Shown here piece after piece: positions 8,558-16,010 of a stretch of DNA of 25,330 bases. Position numbers and translations under genes: made by a program. The notes beneath the pieces are model-generated. The model saw nothing but the letters and a program-made list of their open reading frames with translations, searched no databases and was not told where the DNA came from. Position 1 is the stretch's first letter. Each line of letters opens with the position of its first letter. The DNA is from a virus, in IMG/VR virus record IMGVR_UViG_3300037042_000410, positions 1 through 25,330 of that record. The stretch is one strand, 5' to 3'.

Positions 8558-9186
8558 TTAATCAACCTTGCTGTGAATACAAATCCTAGATCGCCTTCGC
8601 TAACTGGACGAGGCAGATGGGTAAAGATATATTCACCCATCTCCATTCCATGGTTCTTGAACAGTTCTGCCCATTTGGTTTTTGGGAATATGGAAACATG
8701 AGTTCCTGATGGACAAACATGGGTTGCAACACTTCCACAGAAAATACCAGTATCCTTCAAATGCTTCTTGATGTTTTCAAAGAGCATAGGTAGTTTTTCT
8801 TCGGGAATATGCTCAAGCACTTCCCACATTTGAATGTAATCAAATAACAGATGTCCAGTTTCATCATCTACAGAGTATGGTTCAGTGATATCACAAAGAA
8901 ATAAATTTTGATTGAACAAAATCTCCCAGTTGTGTTTTCCCGTACCACGGAAAACATTACTGCTTCCCTCCAATCCAACAGCAAGATCACCCAACAAATG
9001 ATGATCGACAATTATCTGCCCACCAGCACAACCAAGATCCATGGCATTCATCTTGGAATCATTAAAATGCTTCTTTACTTCTTTAATATAATGGATGTTA
9101 CTATTGTTGTCGCGAACGACTCCAAATGGATACAAATGATCTAGACTGTCTGTTGCAATATTTTTATTTGTTGTTACTTTAATCAC
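8554..9186 (-). CDS. Class I SAM-dependent methyltransferase
   Basis: 210 aa. SAM loop NAMDLGCAGGQ at 47-57; an acidic post-motif region; WEVLEHIPEEKLPMLFENI as the motif around the active-site strand and helix; then HLKDTGIFCGSV and an end strand FVFTARLIK. These are standard Methyltransf_11/23 features. The substrate is unknown; from context, a sugar nucleotide or glycan. The start is GTG at 9186, eight bases inside the end of the HAD-nucleotidyltransferase gene, with GGAAA upstream; no better ATG exists before residue 46. Its end overlaps the epimerase start by four bases. Confidence 0.78.
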   Translation of the reverse strand: MIKVTTNKNIATDSLDHLYPFGVVRDNNSNIHYIKEVKKHFNDSKMNAMDLGCAGGQIIVDHHLLGDLAVGLEGSSNVFRGTGKHNWEILFNQNLFLCDITEPYSVDDETGHLLFDYIQMWEVLEHIPEEKLPMLFENIKKHLKDTGIFCGSVATHVCPSGTHVSIFPKTKWAELFKNHGMEMGEYIFTHLPRPVSEGDLGFVFTARLIK

Positions 9187-9904
9187 GATTCGATTTCCAA
9201 TCTGTAAAAAGTTCTGTTATTTGTCTCTTCAATCCAGTAGTAGAATATCCATGATTTCTGGATACAAACATCACCGAGATGTTTAAATGATCTGCTGTAT
9301 ATGATTTTCCTTCATAGTCATCACCTATGAATCTTCTGTCATATTCACCGACCTTGAGTAAATCATACAATTCGCTTTCGGTCTTATATGTTTTTATTTT
9401 ATCAATATATTTTATAGATGAAAGTATTTCTATTCTTTCAGCAAGAGTGTGTACTAGTTTCATCTTTGATCTTTCCACTGAAGGATCTTCGTGTAATAAA
9501 ACCGTCAAATGATCACAATTTTCTTTTGCAAATTTAAACATCCTGCAATATCCAGGATGTATAAGATCAAATGCTCCAGCAAGAACACCGCGAACACCAC
9601 AGTTGCGAATTCTCCACTCCAATGCATTTATCGCCTTATCGTCAATCACAACATCATAGGTTGGTTTGACATTCATTATCAGTTTATGATGCTTCAATCC
9701 CCACGATTGCAATTGTTCTGCGGTGACAGCAGTCCAATCAATACCACTGGAAGATCCTCTTCCTGTAAAAATTAGAATTGTGTTACCTTTATCGAAAAGA
9801 GAGTTTACCTTTTCAATTGCTTTAGTTAATGGTTTGGCATTTCTGTAGTTGCCATCAGTCACAGACTCACAAAGAGTCCCGTCAAGATCAAAACAATAAA
9901 TCAT
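9179..9904 (-). CDS. HAD phosphatase-nucleotidyltransferase fusion (heptose activation, GmhB/HldE-C-like)
   Basis: 241 aa with two domains. Residues 1-100 form a small HAD phosphatase without a large cap: DLDGT at 6-10, FTGRG at 46-50, Lys80 and DD at 88-89. The N-terminal pattern (FDLDGTLCE...NYRNAKP) is close to capsule phosphatases of the EcbF/BcbF type. Residues 105-241 are a cytidylyltransferase-fold nucleotidyltransferase: GVLAGAFDLIHPGY at 106-119, LAERIEILSSIKYID at 154-168, and YSTTGLKRQI at 220-229. The second His of the HxGH motif is Tyr119, which is unusual. Placed after GmhA and an HddA-like kinase, it could do the last two heptose steps: removing the 7-phosphate and attaching the nucleotide. 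Another sugar or polyol phosphate is possible. AAGG precedes ATG 9904. Confidence 0.8.
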   Translation of the reverse strand: MIYCFDLDGTLCESVTDGNYRNAKPLTKAIEKVNSLFDKGNTILIFTGRGSSSGIDWTAVTAEQLQSWGLKHHKLIMNVKPTYDVVIDDKAINALEWRIRNCGVRGVLAGAFDLIHPGYCRMFKFAKENCDHLTVLLHEDPSVERSKMKLVHTLAERIEILSSIKYIDKIKTYKTESELYDLLKVGEYDRRFIGDDYEGKSYTADHLNISVMFVSRNHGYSTTGLKRQITELFTDWKSNRD

Positions 9905-9912
9905 ATATCACC

Positions 9913-10428
9913 TTAAATTATTGAATGTAAAAATATCTCATGCACACATTCAACTACACCGTAATTACTATTATTAATCCAAAAATTTATTAATGCTTTA
10001 TCTGATGACAAAGTCTTCAATTTATTGTTTTCGGAGAATCCAGTCAAAGATATAAAAGGTATAGATTGTACGATGCAATAGTTGGCACAGTTAACTATGT
10101 TAGCAGAATTTCCAGAAGAACTTATCAATATAACCAGACCATTATGCTCTGCAAACTCGACAAGATATTGTTTGAAGGCATTATCATATCCATAGTCATT
10201 TGCATAGCAGGTGAGTCTTGGGGCATCAGAAAAACACAATGTTGGTTTCTTTAATGCCTTGGTATAATCTTCAGCAATATGCGCTGCGATTGCATTGCTT
10301 CCACCATTACCCAATATTATAATCTTACCCTTCGTATTAGTCACGATGTCGGAAAGATCGTATACTTGATTAAGTTTTATGGAATCAATAGCATCACGAA
10401 TTGATTTTAAAAAAGTACTGCTAGTCAT
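9913..10428 (-). CDS. gmhA: SIS-domain sedoheptulose 7-phosphate isomerase, GmhA-like
   Basis: 171 aa, close to the usual GmhA size. The phosphosugar-binding SIS signature is clear: KIIILGNGGSNAIAAHIAED at about 35-54, and LVILISSSGNSANIVNCANY further on. GmhA turns sedoheptulose 7-phosphate into D-glycero-D-manno-heptose 7-phosphate, the first heptose-specific step. The choice of GmhA among SIS proteins rests on the GNGGS...H..ED pattern and on the neighbours: the HddA-like kinase directly upstream (ATGA overlap) and the HAD-nucleotidyltransferase eight bases downstream. It seems intact. Confidence 0.82.
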   Translation of the reverse strand: MTSSTFLKSIRDAIDSIKLNQVYDLSDIVTNTKGKIIILGNGGSNAIAAHIAEDYTKALKKPTLCFSDAPRLTCYANDYGYDNAFKQYLVEFAEHNGLVILISSSGNSANIVNCANYCIVQSIPFISLTGFSENNKLKTLSSDKALINFWINNSNYGVVECVHEIFLHSII

Positions 10429-11363
10429 ATTAAACGCCTTACTCCACTTTTGCTTATGGATATTTTTCTAAATCCATCAGGAACTTCCGTTCCTTTTTCA
10501 AAGAACACAAGAAAGAATCCACCATTACCAGCACCACACAGTTTACTTGCTACACAATTATGTAGGGAAGAAATCCAGGTGTCCAATTCAACCAACAATT
10601 TATTGGTCATTGCACCTTTAGACATTTTCTTCTTTTCTTGCCACCCAATGCGAATAAGATCCATAAATCCATAATAATTTTGAGTCAAAATCATCTTCTC
10701 TGCTTCACCAACCAAAGGATTCAATACATCTTCTTCTGGACATACTACACTCTTTAGCACTTCAGTAGAACTGCGAGTTATTCCAGTATAGTAAAGATAC
10801 ATGTCAAAATGATTAAATATTTCTGTTGGTAAAAATGTATACTTTGGATAATCCTCACCCTTTACGAATTCTATCTTCTTGAATCCACCAACACAACATC
10901 CAAAAATATCTTGCATACCCAACAATGGATTTATTTGTTTTTCTAAATCATGTGCTTGTCTGCCACATTCTATTTCGCTGATCTCTGTATTTTTGAATTC
11001 ATTCAATGCATATGTTAGAGCACAAGAATAGGAAGACGATACTGCCAATCCAGATCCATGTGAAAATATATCACTGGTTAAATGCACCGAACATGGTTTT
11101 GTATTGTTTTCTTTTAAACAAAGACGAACAAGATCATTTTGAATTTGATCAATTCTGTTTACTTCCTCACGAATTGAATAGTTTACAATGTATTTTTTAT
11201 CTAGATTATTTCTACCAAGAACATCTTTGTAAATAGAAACATAGGTATATAAATCTGGAGTAAACGATATAACAGAACCTGCGTTGTGTCTATTTAAATA
11301 GACATCCAAATCGCTCCCACCACCAACAAAAGAAATGCGCACGGGACACCTTACTGTTATCAT
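10425..11363 (-). CDS. hddA: GHMP-family sugar kinase, HddA-like (D-glycero-D-manno-heptose 7-phosphate kinase)
   Basis: 312 aa from ATG 11363, chosen because it makes a four-base ATGA overlap with the preceding stop and because VRCPVRISFVGGGSD (4-18) is the normal family N-terminus. A TTG further upstream has no support. The ATP-binding GHMP loop is GSGLAVSSS at 103-111. LLGMQDIFGCCVGGF gives the second substrate-site motif, and KLCGAGNGGFFLVFF the C-terminal glycine motif. HddA adds a 1-phosphate to heptose 7-phosphate in the GDP-heptose branch; a fucose or other sugar kinase is the main alternative. GmhA directly follows. Confidence 0.8.
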   Translation of the reverse strand: MITVRCPVRISFVGGGSDLDVYLNRHNAGSVISFTPDLYTYVSIYKDVLGRNNLDKKYIVNYSIREEVNRIDQIQNDLVRLCLKENNTKPCSVHLTSDIFSHGSGLAVSSSYSCALTYALNEFKNTEISEIECGRQAHDLEKQINPLLGMQDIFGCCVGGFKKIEFVKGEDYPKYTFLPTEIFNHFDMYLYYTGITRSSTEVLKSVVCPEEDVLNPLVGEAEKMILTQNYYGFMDLIRIGWQEKKKMSKGAMTNKLLVELDTWISSLHNCVASKLCGAGNGGFFLVFFEKGTEVPDGFRKISISKSGVRRLI

Positions 11364-11980
11364 TGATGTTCTCTTGTTTTTTCGTATTCCCAAGCAGCAG
11401 GACTAATACCAATCCAAACTTTATACCGTGGAATCATATTTGCCATATGATATGCTCCAGATCCAGCATAATTTATTAGTTCTTTCTTGCGCAAAGGAAT
11501 ATTTGTACTTTGATACAAATCAATCAAGGTACAATGTTCAGAACAGAGATAATTTGGATCTTTTCCTTTTATTTCATTTATTGTTTGCCATTCCTCTAGA
11601 AATTGAATTGAATTTTTAGTATTATTGAAATAAATGAAACCAGCATGTGGAGTGATTCCGTCGTGGTGTCTTATGCAAACTGCAATATCGTATTCTGCAT
11701 CTAGATTTTCAAATTCATCTAACTTTTGTTGGACAACGCAATCAGCATCAATCCACACAACAGAATCATTTAATTCTTTCATCTTTTTCAATAAAAAAGA
11801 TGGTTTAATCATATTTAATTTTAGATAACTAGAATCTAAACCCAACCCATCAAAATCTATATAATCAAACGAATACTTATACCCACAAGTTGCGAGTTGT
11901 TTTTCTAATCTAATTGAACAGTCTGTGTAATAAGACGATACTTCTGGGTGTTTATCATAATAATAAGATACAAAATGCAT
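11360..11980 (-). CDS. Small GT-A-like DxD glycosyltransferase
   Basis: 206 aa, soluble. It has SVVWIDADC at about 73-81, with the DxD metal and nucleotide-sugar motif (DAD 78-80) after a hydrophobic strand; KPSFLLKKM before it; and HAGFIYFNNTKNS later, as in nucleotide-diphospho-sugar transferases. It looks like a diverged paralogue of the enzyme encoded at 12048-12716, with the same strand-DxD plan and the same K-P-x-F-x-L segment. GAG lies about eight bases before ATG 11980. The 67-base gap upstream holds a methyltransferase remnant. Donor and acceptor are unknown. Confidence 0.65.
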   Translation of the reverse strand: MHFVSYYYDKHPEVSSYYTDCSIRLEKQLATCGYKYSFDYIDFDGLGLDSSYLKLNMIKPSFLLKKMKELNDSVVWIDADCVVQQKLDEFENLDAEYDIAVCIRHHDGITPHAGFIYFNNTKNSIQFLEEWQTINEIKGKDPNYLCSEHCTLIDLYQSTNIPLRKKELINYAGSGAYHMANMIPRYKVWIGISPAAWEYEKTREHQ

Positions 11981-11997
11981 TTTAAATTCTCATTTTT

Positions 11998-12051
11998 TTA
12001 GTTGAACCATCCATCAATTTTATAAAAATAATGTTCCATAATATTTGTCAT
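11998..12051 (-). pseudogene. 17-codon remnant of a methyltransferase gene
   Basis: An ATG overlapping the previous stop (ATGA, 12048-12051) opens a reading frame of 17 codons, MTNIMEHYFYKIDGWFN, then stop. The part MEHYFYKIDGWFN resembles the N-terminus of the Methyltransf_24-like protein encoded at 3041-3589 (MEH...GENWF). I read it as the 5' end left after deletion of a second methyltransferase gene. A short real peptide, or a spacer that keeps coupling, is possible. The segment is very short, so the match is suggestive only. Confidence 0.45.
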
Positions 12052-12716
12052 CCTTTGGTGTTTCCTACTAAATTAAATTTTACAACTGCATCATTGAGTC
12101 CCATTTCTCTCAATGAATTTTCTTTGGATTTTCCATCTGCGATACCCATAGTTATCATGGGTTTAACACCTTCTGGGAATAATCTTCCAGGCCATATGGC
12201 ATATGGATGTCCAAGCATACCAATTCGCATCTTGGATAAAAATTCAGGAAGAACTTCACTCATCAAAACTTCATGATCAAATAATTTCACACCCAAATTC
12301 ATTTCATTAAATTCACATCGTTCAACCCAGTAAGTTAAACACTGTATGGTATTTTCTGTATAATTTATATAAATTGGTGATGCTTTGGGCAAATTGGGAT
12401 TCACATCTGGAGGATTGCCTTGATATGCAAATGCCATATCGCAGTTGTCTTTCAGTGTATCAAATATAGAAAGTTCAGCATGAATCAAAGAATCCACATC
12501 CATCCACACAAATGGTCGTTTCTTTTCTTCTAACACAGAAAGAATAAATCTTGGTTTAGCAAGACAATTTAAACGGTATTCGCCACGCGAAGGTAATTCG
12601 CGAATATCGTGTGGAATATTATTCTCATTGCAATTAATTCTCAGACGACGCGCGTGATCGCTATAGTATGTACGATCATCTATATCACAATAAAAGGATA
12701 CAATTTCAGTTTTCAT
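12048..12716 (-). CDS. GT-A-like DxD nucleotide-diphospho-sugar transferase
   Basis: 222 aa with no membrane segment. RPFVWMDVDSLIH at about 67-79 gives a DxD motif (DVD 73-75). LAKPRFILSVL precedes it, and SPIYINYTENTIQCLTYW follows as the acceptor-side segment. HPYAIWPGRLFP near the end may close the active site. It probably transfers a sugar in the cytoplasm. It begins within the last 11 bases of the GT10-like gene, and its stop overlaps the remnant ORF that follows. It is similar in plan to the neighbour at 11360-11980, suggesting duplication within the cassette. Confidence 0.68.
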   Translation of the reverse strand: MKTEIVSFYCDIDDRTYYSDHARRLRINCNENNIPHDIRELPSRGEYRLNCLAKPRFILSVLEEKKRPFVWMDVDSLIHAELSIFDTLKDNCDMAFAYQGNPPDVNPNLPKASPIYINYTENTIQCLTYWVERCEFNEMNLGVKLFDHEVLMSEVLPEFLSKMRIGMLGHPYAIWPGRLFPEGVKPMITMGIADGKSKENSLREMGLNDAVVKFNLVGNTKG

Positions 12717-13545
12717 TGATTAAGTCAAATAATTGATCATCGGCATTGACGAGTTCTTTAACACGATTAAAGTTATCTCTTACCGCATCAATTTTACTTT
12801 CATATAGTTCTTTTGTTAACATTCGTGGATCAAAATCTGAAGTTAATTGTATAATTCCATCTTTGTTGAAGATGTCTCCAATGTTAGGAGCTCCCCAATA
12901 TACTGGTATTGTTCCCGTAGCAAAACAATCAGTTAACTTCTCGGTGTAGTAGGTTTCATACTTATCATTTTCAATAGTAATGGAGAACATGTAATCATTA
13001 AGTGCTTCTGATTTATCGCCCCATGGTATTCCTGGACTTAATTTTTTAGATCCCATTACTCCACCATAGAGGTCTAAAGAATCTTTGAATCTTTCCGCAG
13101 TCAAATGTCTAAGTTGGTGTCCAAAAGTCGTTGTCTTTTCAGAAGCAATCAATGATACTAATTTAGATTTTGAGAAGATATCTTGATTCTTGATCCAAGG
13201 AAGATTGCTTCCTGCAAGACAGAATTTAATATTTGATGCTTTTTCAAGCCATTGCTTATCAGATACAAAGATCACATCATATGCAGCAGCAATTTGAACA
13301 ATGTTTTGTTCCCAAACATCAACTGGAACATACCATGCATGAAAAATAGCACGGGATTCTGCAATCCATGCTATTTTCCTCTCTCCTGGTTTTTTGATAT
13401 ACCCCATTCCAGATATTATAGCAGAATCTATAAAGACCTTGATTGGTTCATCTGATGAAGACCAATCGAATTTTTGTGGTTTATAGTCTGAGCATCCAGA
13501 ATAATTTGTTGAAAATCCAGCACCAATTGCTTGCATTTTTTTCAT
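12706..13545 (-). CDS. Fucosyltransferase-like (GT10-type) glycosyltransferase
   Basis: 279 aa from ATG 13545, chosen because GGAG lies ten bases upstream; the longer frame from GTG 13563 lacks a site. The C-terminal signature at 187-218 runs MFSITIENDKYETYYTEKLT and then DCFATGTIPVYWGAP. It matches the GT10 alpha-1,3-fucosyltransferase pattern F-x-x-x-x-E-N...Y-x-T-E-K...G-x-x-P-V-x-x-G. The fold is GT-B and the donor would be a GDP-deoxy sugar. That fits the GDP-mannose-derived sugar made by GMD and the ColD-like enzyme, though the link is inference. It is the first gene of the carbohydrate run, 27 bases after regA. Confidence 0.78.
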   Translation of the reverse strand: MKKMQAIGAGFSTNYSGCSDYKPQKFDWSSSDEPIKVFIDSAIISGMGYIKKPGERKIAWIAESRAIFHAWYVPVDVWEQNIVQIAAAYDVIFVSDKQWLEKASNIKFCLAGSNLPWIKNQDIFSKSKLVSLIASEKTTTFGHQLRHLTAERFKDSLDLYGGVMGSKKLSPGIPWGDKSEALNDYMFSITIENDKYETYYTEKLTDCFATGTIPVYWGAPNIGDIFNKDGIIQLTSDFDPRMLTKELYESKIDAVRDNFNRVKELVNADDQLFDLINEN

Positions 13546-13572
13546 AATATAAAATCTCCACACTTATATATG

Positions 13573-13968
13573 TCACTTACCGATGTGATACTTCGGAATC
13601 AAAGTCCATTCTTTCTTTTCTTTATGTGGAATGATCTTCAATCTAGCAAGAGAAAGTTGTGGTTGCTCATACTGTTTTGGATCTAGCACATTCACCAATT
13701 CCCATTCTACCAGCAATTTAACTATTGTATTTCTTCGCCCAAGATCGTCTTCTGATATATCAGAGTCAAGACCATCAAGAACAAACATTTCTTTAAAATG
13801 TATGATAGCATATCTACCTCGCTTGTGTAGTATATGACACGATTGATATAATTTCTTTTCAGTTTTAGAAGATACACCGATTCTAGTGAGAGTTTCCTTA
13901 ACTTTAAGGAAATCTTCTTCACTTTTCAATGTTATCTCCACGCCCAATCCCTCAAAAATATCTTCCAT
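13573..13968 (-). CDS. regA: RegA translational repressor
   Basis: 131 aa (T4 RegA is 122). It binds the start regions of early phage mRNAs and blocks ribosome loading. The match to T4 RegA as I remember it is clear: ITLKSEEDFLKVKETLTRIG, then KLYQSCHILHKRGRYAIIHF, KEMFVLDG, and the end KKEWTLIPKYHIGK. There are about nine extra residues at the N-terminus. GGAG lies seven bases before ATG 13968. It ends the replication block, 35 bases after gene 62, and marks the border to the carbohydrate cassette. Confidence 0.96.
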   Translation of the reverse strand: MEDIFEGLGVEITLKSEEDFLKVKETLTRIGVSSKTEKKLYQSCHILHKRGRYAIIHFKEMFVLDGLDSDISEDDLGRRNTIVKLLVEWELVNVLDPKQYEQPQLSLARLKIIPHKEKKEWTLIPKYHIGK

Positions 13969-14003
13969 AATAATGCTCCATATTATAGAAAATATTTAGG
14001 GTT

Positions 14004-14375
14004 TTACCGTTTTTGACCACCTTTTTGTATTAATTCGCGTAATTTGTCCATAGGAAGCAAGTCAATTACCTCTCTAGCACGGGCATCTGAGTACCCATAG
14101 ACTTCCTTGATCACCTCTAAATCCTTGCTTTCCTCGGATTTGATCCACTTGGAAAAACGCTTACGCTTGGATATTGAGTGAATATAATAGTCATATTGCA
14201 TCTTTTTATCTAAGAATGCAGACTGATTCATTCTATTGGCATAAAAGATGGTATCGGGAAAATACGAAAAGCATTTATTGATAACAAAGGGAACATAATC
14301 TTTCTCCAGACGGGGGTCTTTGGATAGGAGATTTTCCTTGGTCTGATTGATTGAGTTTAGGATATCGGAAAGCAT
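14004..14375 (-). CDS. 62: Clamp loader small subunit gp62
   Basis: 123 aa, shorter than T4 gp62 (187 aa). It is placed right after gene 44 with one base between stop and start, as in T4-like phages. With gp44 it forms the ATP-driven loader that puts the gp45 clamp on DNA. Visible parts: FVINKCFSYFPDTIFYANRM and MQYDYYIHSISKRKRFSKWI, a helical protein with a basic surface. The gene order is the main evidence; the sequence alone is weak. Confidence 0.85.
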   Translation of the reverse strand: MLSDILNSINQTKENLLSKDPRLEKDYVPFVINKCFSYFPDTIFYANRMNQSAFLDKKMQYDYYIHSISKRKRFSKWIKSEESKDLEVIKEVYGYSDARAREVIDLLPMDKLRELIQKGGQKR

Positions 14376-14376
14376 A

Positions 14377-15321
14377 TTATTTGAAAGCGCAAGACATCAT
14401 CAACTGGACTAGACACGCTACAAGATTGATCTCTTGATCGGCAACAAACGCAGAGCGGTACTGTGCCTCTGCGATTATCAAGATCGCCTCTGGAATGGTC
14501 TGATTCTCCATATGGTCACCAAGGGCATCGTAGATTTTCCTATAGATCTCTTGGGGAGAGGTTTCAGCATTGAGTGCTGCCCAACGACGAACCGTAACAA
14601 AATCCTTGTTGCGAAGTGCAGCCATCAAGTTCTTAATCTCTACCTCTGCGATAGAAGAAAGAATTCCCACATCAATCGTACCAGACACTCCGTACCGTTG
14701 CAATTCATTTAGAATTCTACGCATATCGGGAAAGTGCTTCATGATCAATTGACCAAGAACCTTCTTGTCTGCCTTAACACCTTCTTGGTTAAGAATATAT
14801 GAACACCGTTCCATCATCTTTGCGGCAATGGTTGGTTTTTCGGAGGCAGCAAGTACGAAGTCAATACAAGTGCAACGAGAGTGAATAGGTTCAATAATTC
14901 TTGATTTATAGTTACAAGTAAGGATAAACCTGCAATTATTTGCAAATTCTTCAATAGCACCTCGCAAAGCAGGTTGAATGCTATTAGCATTTGAATAATC
15001 AAACTCATCTAGAATGACCACCTTCTTTGTATCACCAATCAAAGATACCGTGCTGGCAAACTGACGAATCTTTGTTCGCAGTGTGTCAATGTTTCCTTCC
15101 TCGGAGCAATTGATGATAATCCAATCACACCCCATCTCATTACAGAGTGCTTTGGCAACCGTGGTCTTACCAACACCAGCAGTACCAGAGAAGAGTAAAT
15201 TCTGAGGTTCTCCTTTAGCAACCATGTCGCTGAAGGTAGACTTCAGCGACATGGAGAGGACGCAATCTTCAATGGTCTGCGGACGATACTTTTCAACCCA
15301 CAGAAAATTTTCTGGTTTCAT
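14377..15321 (-). CDS. 44: Clamp loader large subunit gp44 (AAA+ ATPase)
   Basis: 314 aa (T4: 319). It is an AAA+ ATPase loading the sliding clamp at primer-template junctions. Seen: LWVEKYRPQTIEDC at 7-20, typical of clamp loaders; Walker A SGTAGVGKTT (45-54); Walker B VVILDEFDYSN (101-111); sensor 1 ILTCNY (133-138); and the arginine-finger SRC motif at 148-150. The rest is a helical collar domain. It starts two bases after the gene 45 stop with GGA upstream. All catalytic motifs are intact. Confidence 0.97.
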   Translation of the reverse strand: MKPENFLWVEKYRPQTIEDCVLSMSLKSTFSDMVAKGEPQNLLFSGTAGVGKTTVAKALCNEMGCDWIIINCSEEGNIDTLRTKIRQFASTVSLIGDTKKVVILDEFDYSNANSIQPALRGAIEEFANNCRFILTCNYKSRIIEPIHSRCTCIDFVLAASEKPTIAAKMMERCSYILNQEGVKADKKVLGQLIMKHFPDMRRILNELQRYGVSGTIDVGILSSIAEVEIKNLMAALRNKDFVTVRRWAALNAETSPQEIYRKIYDALGDHMENQTIPEAILIIAEAQYRSAFVADQEINLVACLVQLMMSCAFK

Positions 15322-15323
15322 TA

Positions 15324-16007
15324 TTAAGATCCATAGTTAGAGGTATTTGCTTCCATCGCATACCAGTACTTGACAGGAATAGACTGGTGAATGAATTCAC
15401 CAACTACATTCTTGGCAAAGTTAATCTTATAATCTCCAGGAAGAATCTTGATATTCTCCATCTTAAAGTTAAACAAGAATTCTGGACCATTGTATTTCGT
15501 CCCAGAAACTACCTTATATGAATTACTGGTAGGATCTCCAAGATCAGAAACCATAGCAACAATGTCACCATCGTCAGACTTAAACGACATATCAGGAAGT
15601 TGCATCACCGATGCTGCTTTCTGAAGTTCGTTGAAGTTCTTTTCGGTGAGAATAATACTCACATTGATTTCTGGCATATTGACATCCTTTGTAGGACATG
15701 TCAATAGTCGTGGTTCTGAGTAGTAATAATTGACTACAGAATCTCCACCATTCTTGATCTTGACGCTCTTATCTCCAAAGTTGAATGTTGGATTATTGAA
15801 GAGACTGACTACACCAAGAAACTTATTGAGATCCCAGATGCCGAACTCAACATCAAAGGTTTCTTCAATGGTAGCGACTGCCATACCTGTCTTGGATGGT
15901 GTAATCGTCTTGATCACATTTCCTGGTTTTACTAGAATATTGGAATTTAGGCTTGAGAAGTTCTTAAGAATTGTTAGGGTATTTTTCGAAAAAGTCACAG
16001 TGCTCAT
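15324..16007 (-). CDS. 45: DNA polymerase sliding clamp gp45
   Basis: 227 aa (T4: 228). It forms a trimeric ring that tethers the DNA polymerase and, in T4, also activates late transcription through gp33 and gp55. It is recognised by length, by its place before genes 44 and 62, and by segments such as FSKNTLTILKNFSSLNSNIL and a C-terminal IPVKYWYAME, as in T4-like clamps. ATG 16007 has GAGG six bases upstream, overlapping the end of the 59-codon gene. In T4 this start region is a RegA target; I cannot show that here. Confidence 0.93.
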   Translation of the reverse strand: MSTVTFSKNTLTILKNFSSLNSNILVKPGNVIKTITPSKTGMAVATIEETFDVEFGIWDLNKFLGVVSLFNNPTFNFGDKSVKIKNGGDSVVNYYYSEPRLLTCPTKDVNMPEINVSIILTEKNFNELQKAASVMQLPDMSFKSDDGDIVAMVSDLGDPTSNSYKVVSGTKYNGPEFLFNFKMENIKILPGDYKINFAKNVVGEFIHQSIPVKYWYAMEANTSNYGS

Positions 16008-16010
16008 AAT

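Noticed and set aside
11364-11393. N-terminal extension of the HddA-like kinase from TTG 11393
   Set aside because: The family starts at the VRCPVRISFVGGGSD segment, and ATG 11363 forms an ATGA overlap with the gene before.
13546-13563. N-terminal extension of the GT10-like protein from GTG 13563
   Set aside because: The GGAG ribosome site lies inside this stretch and fits ATG 13545.
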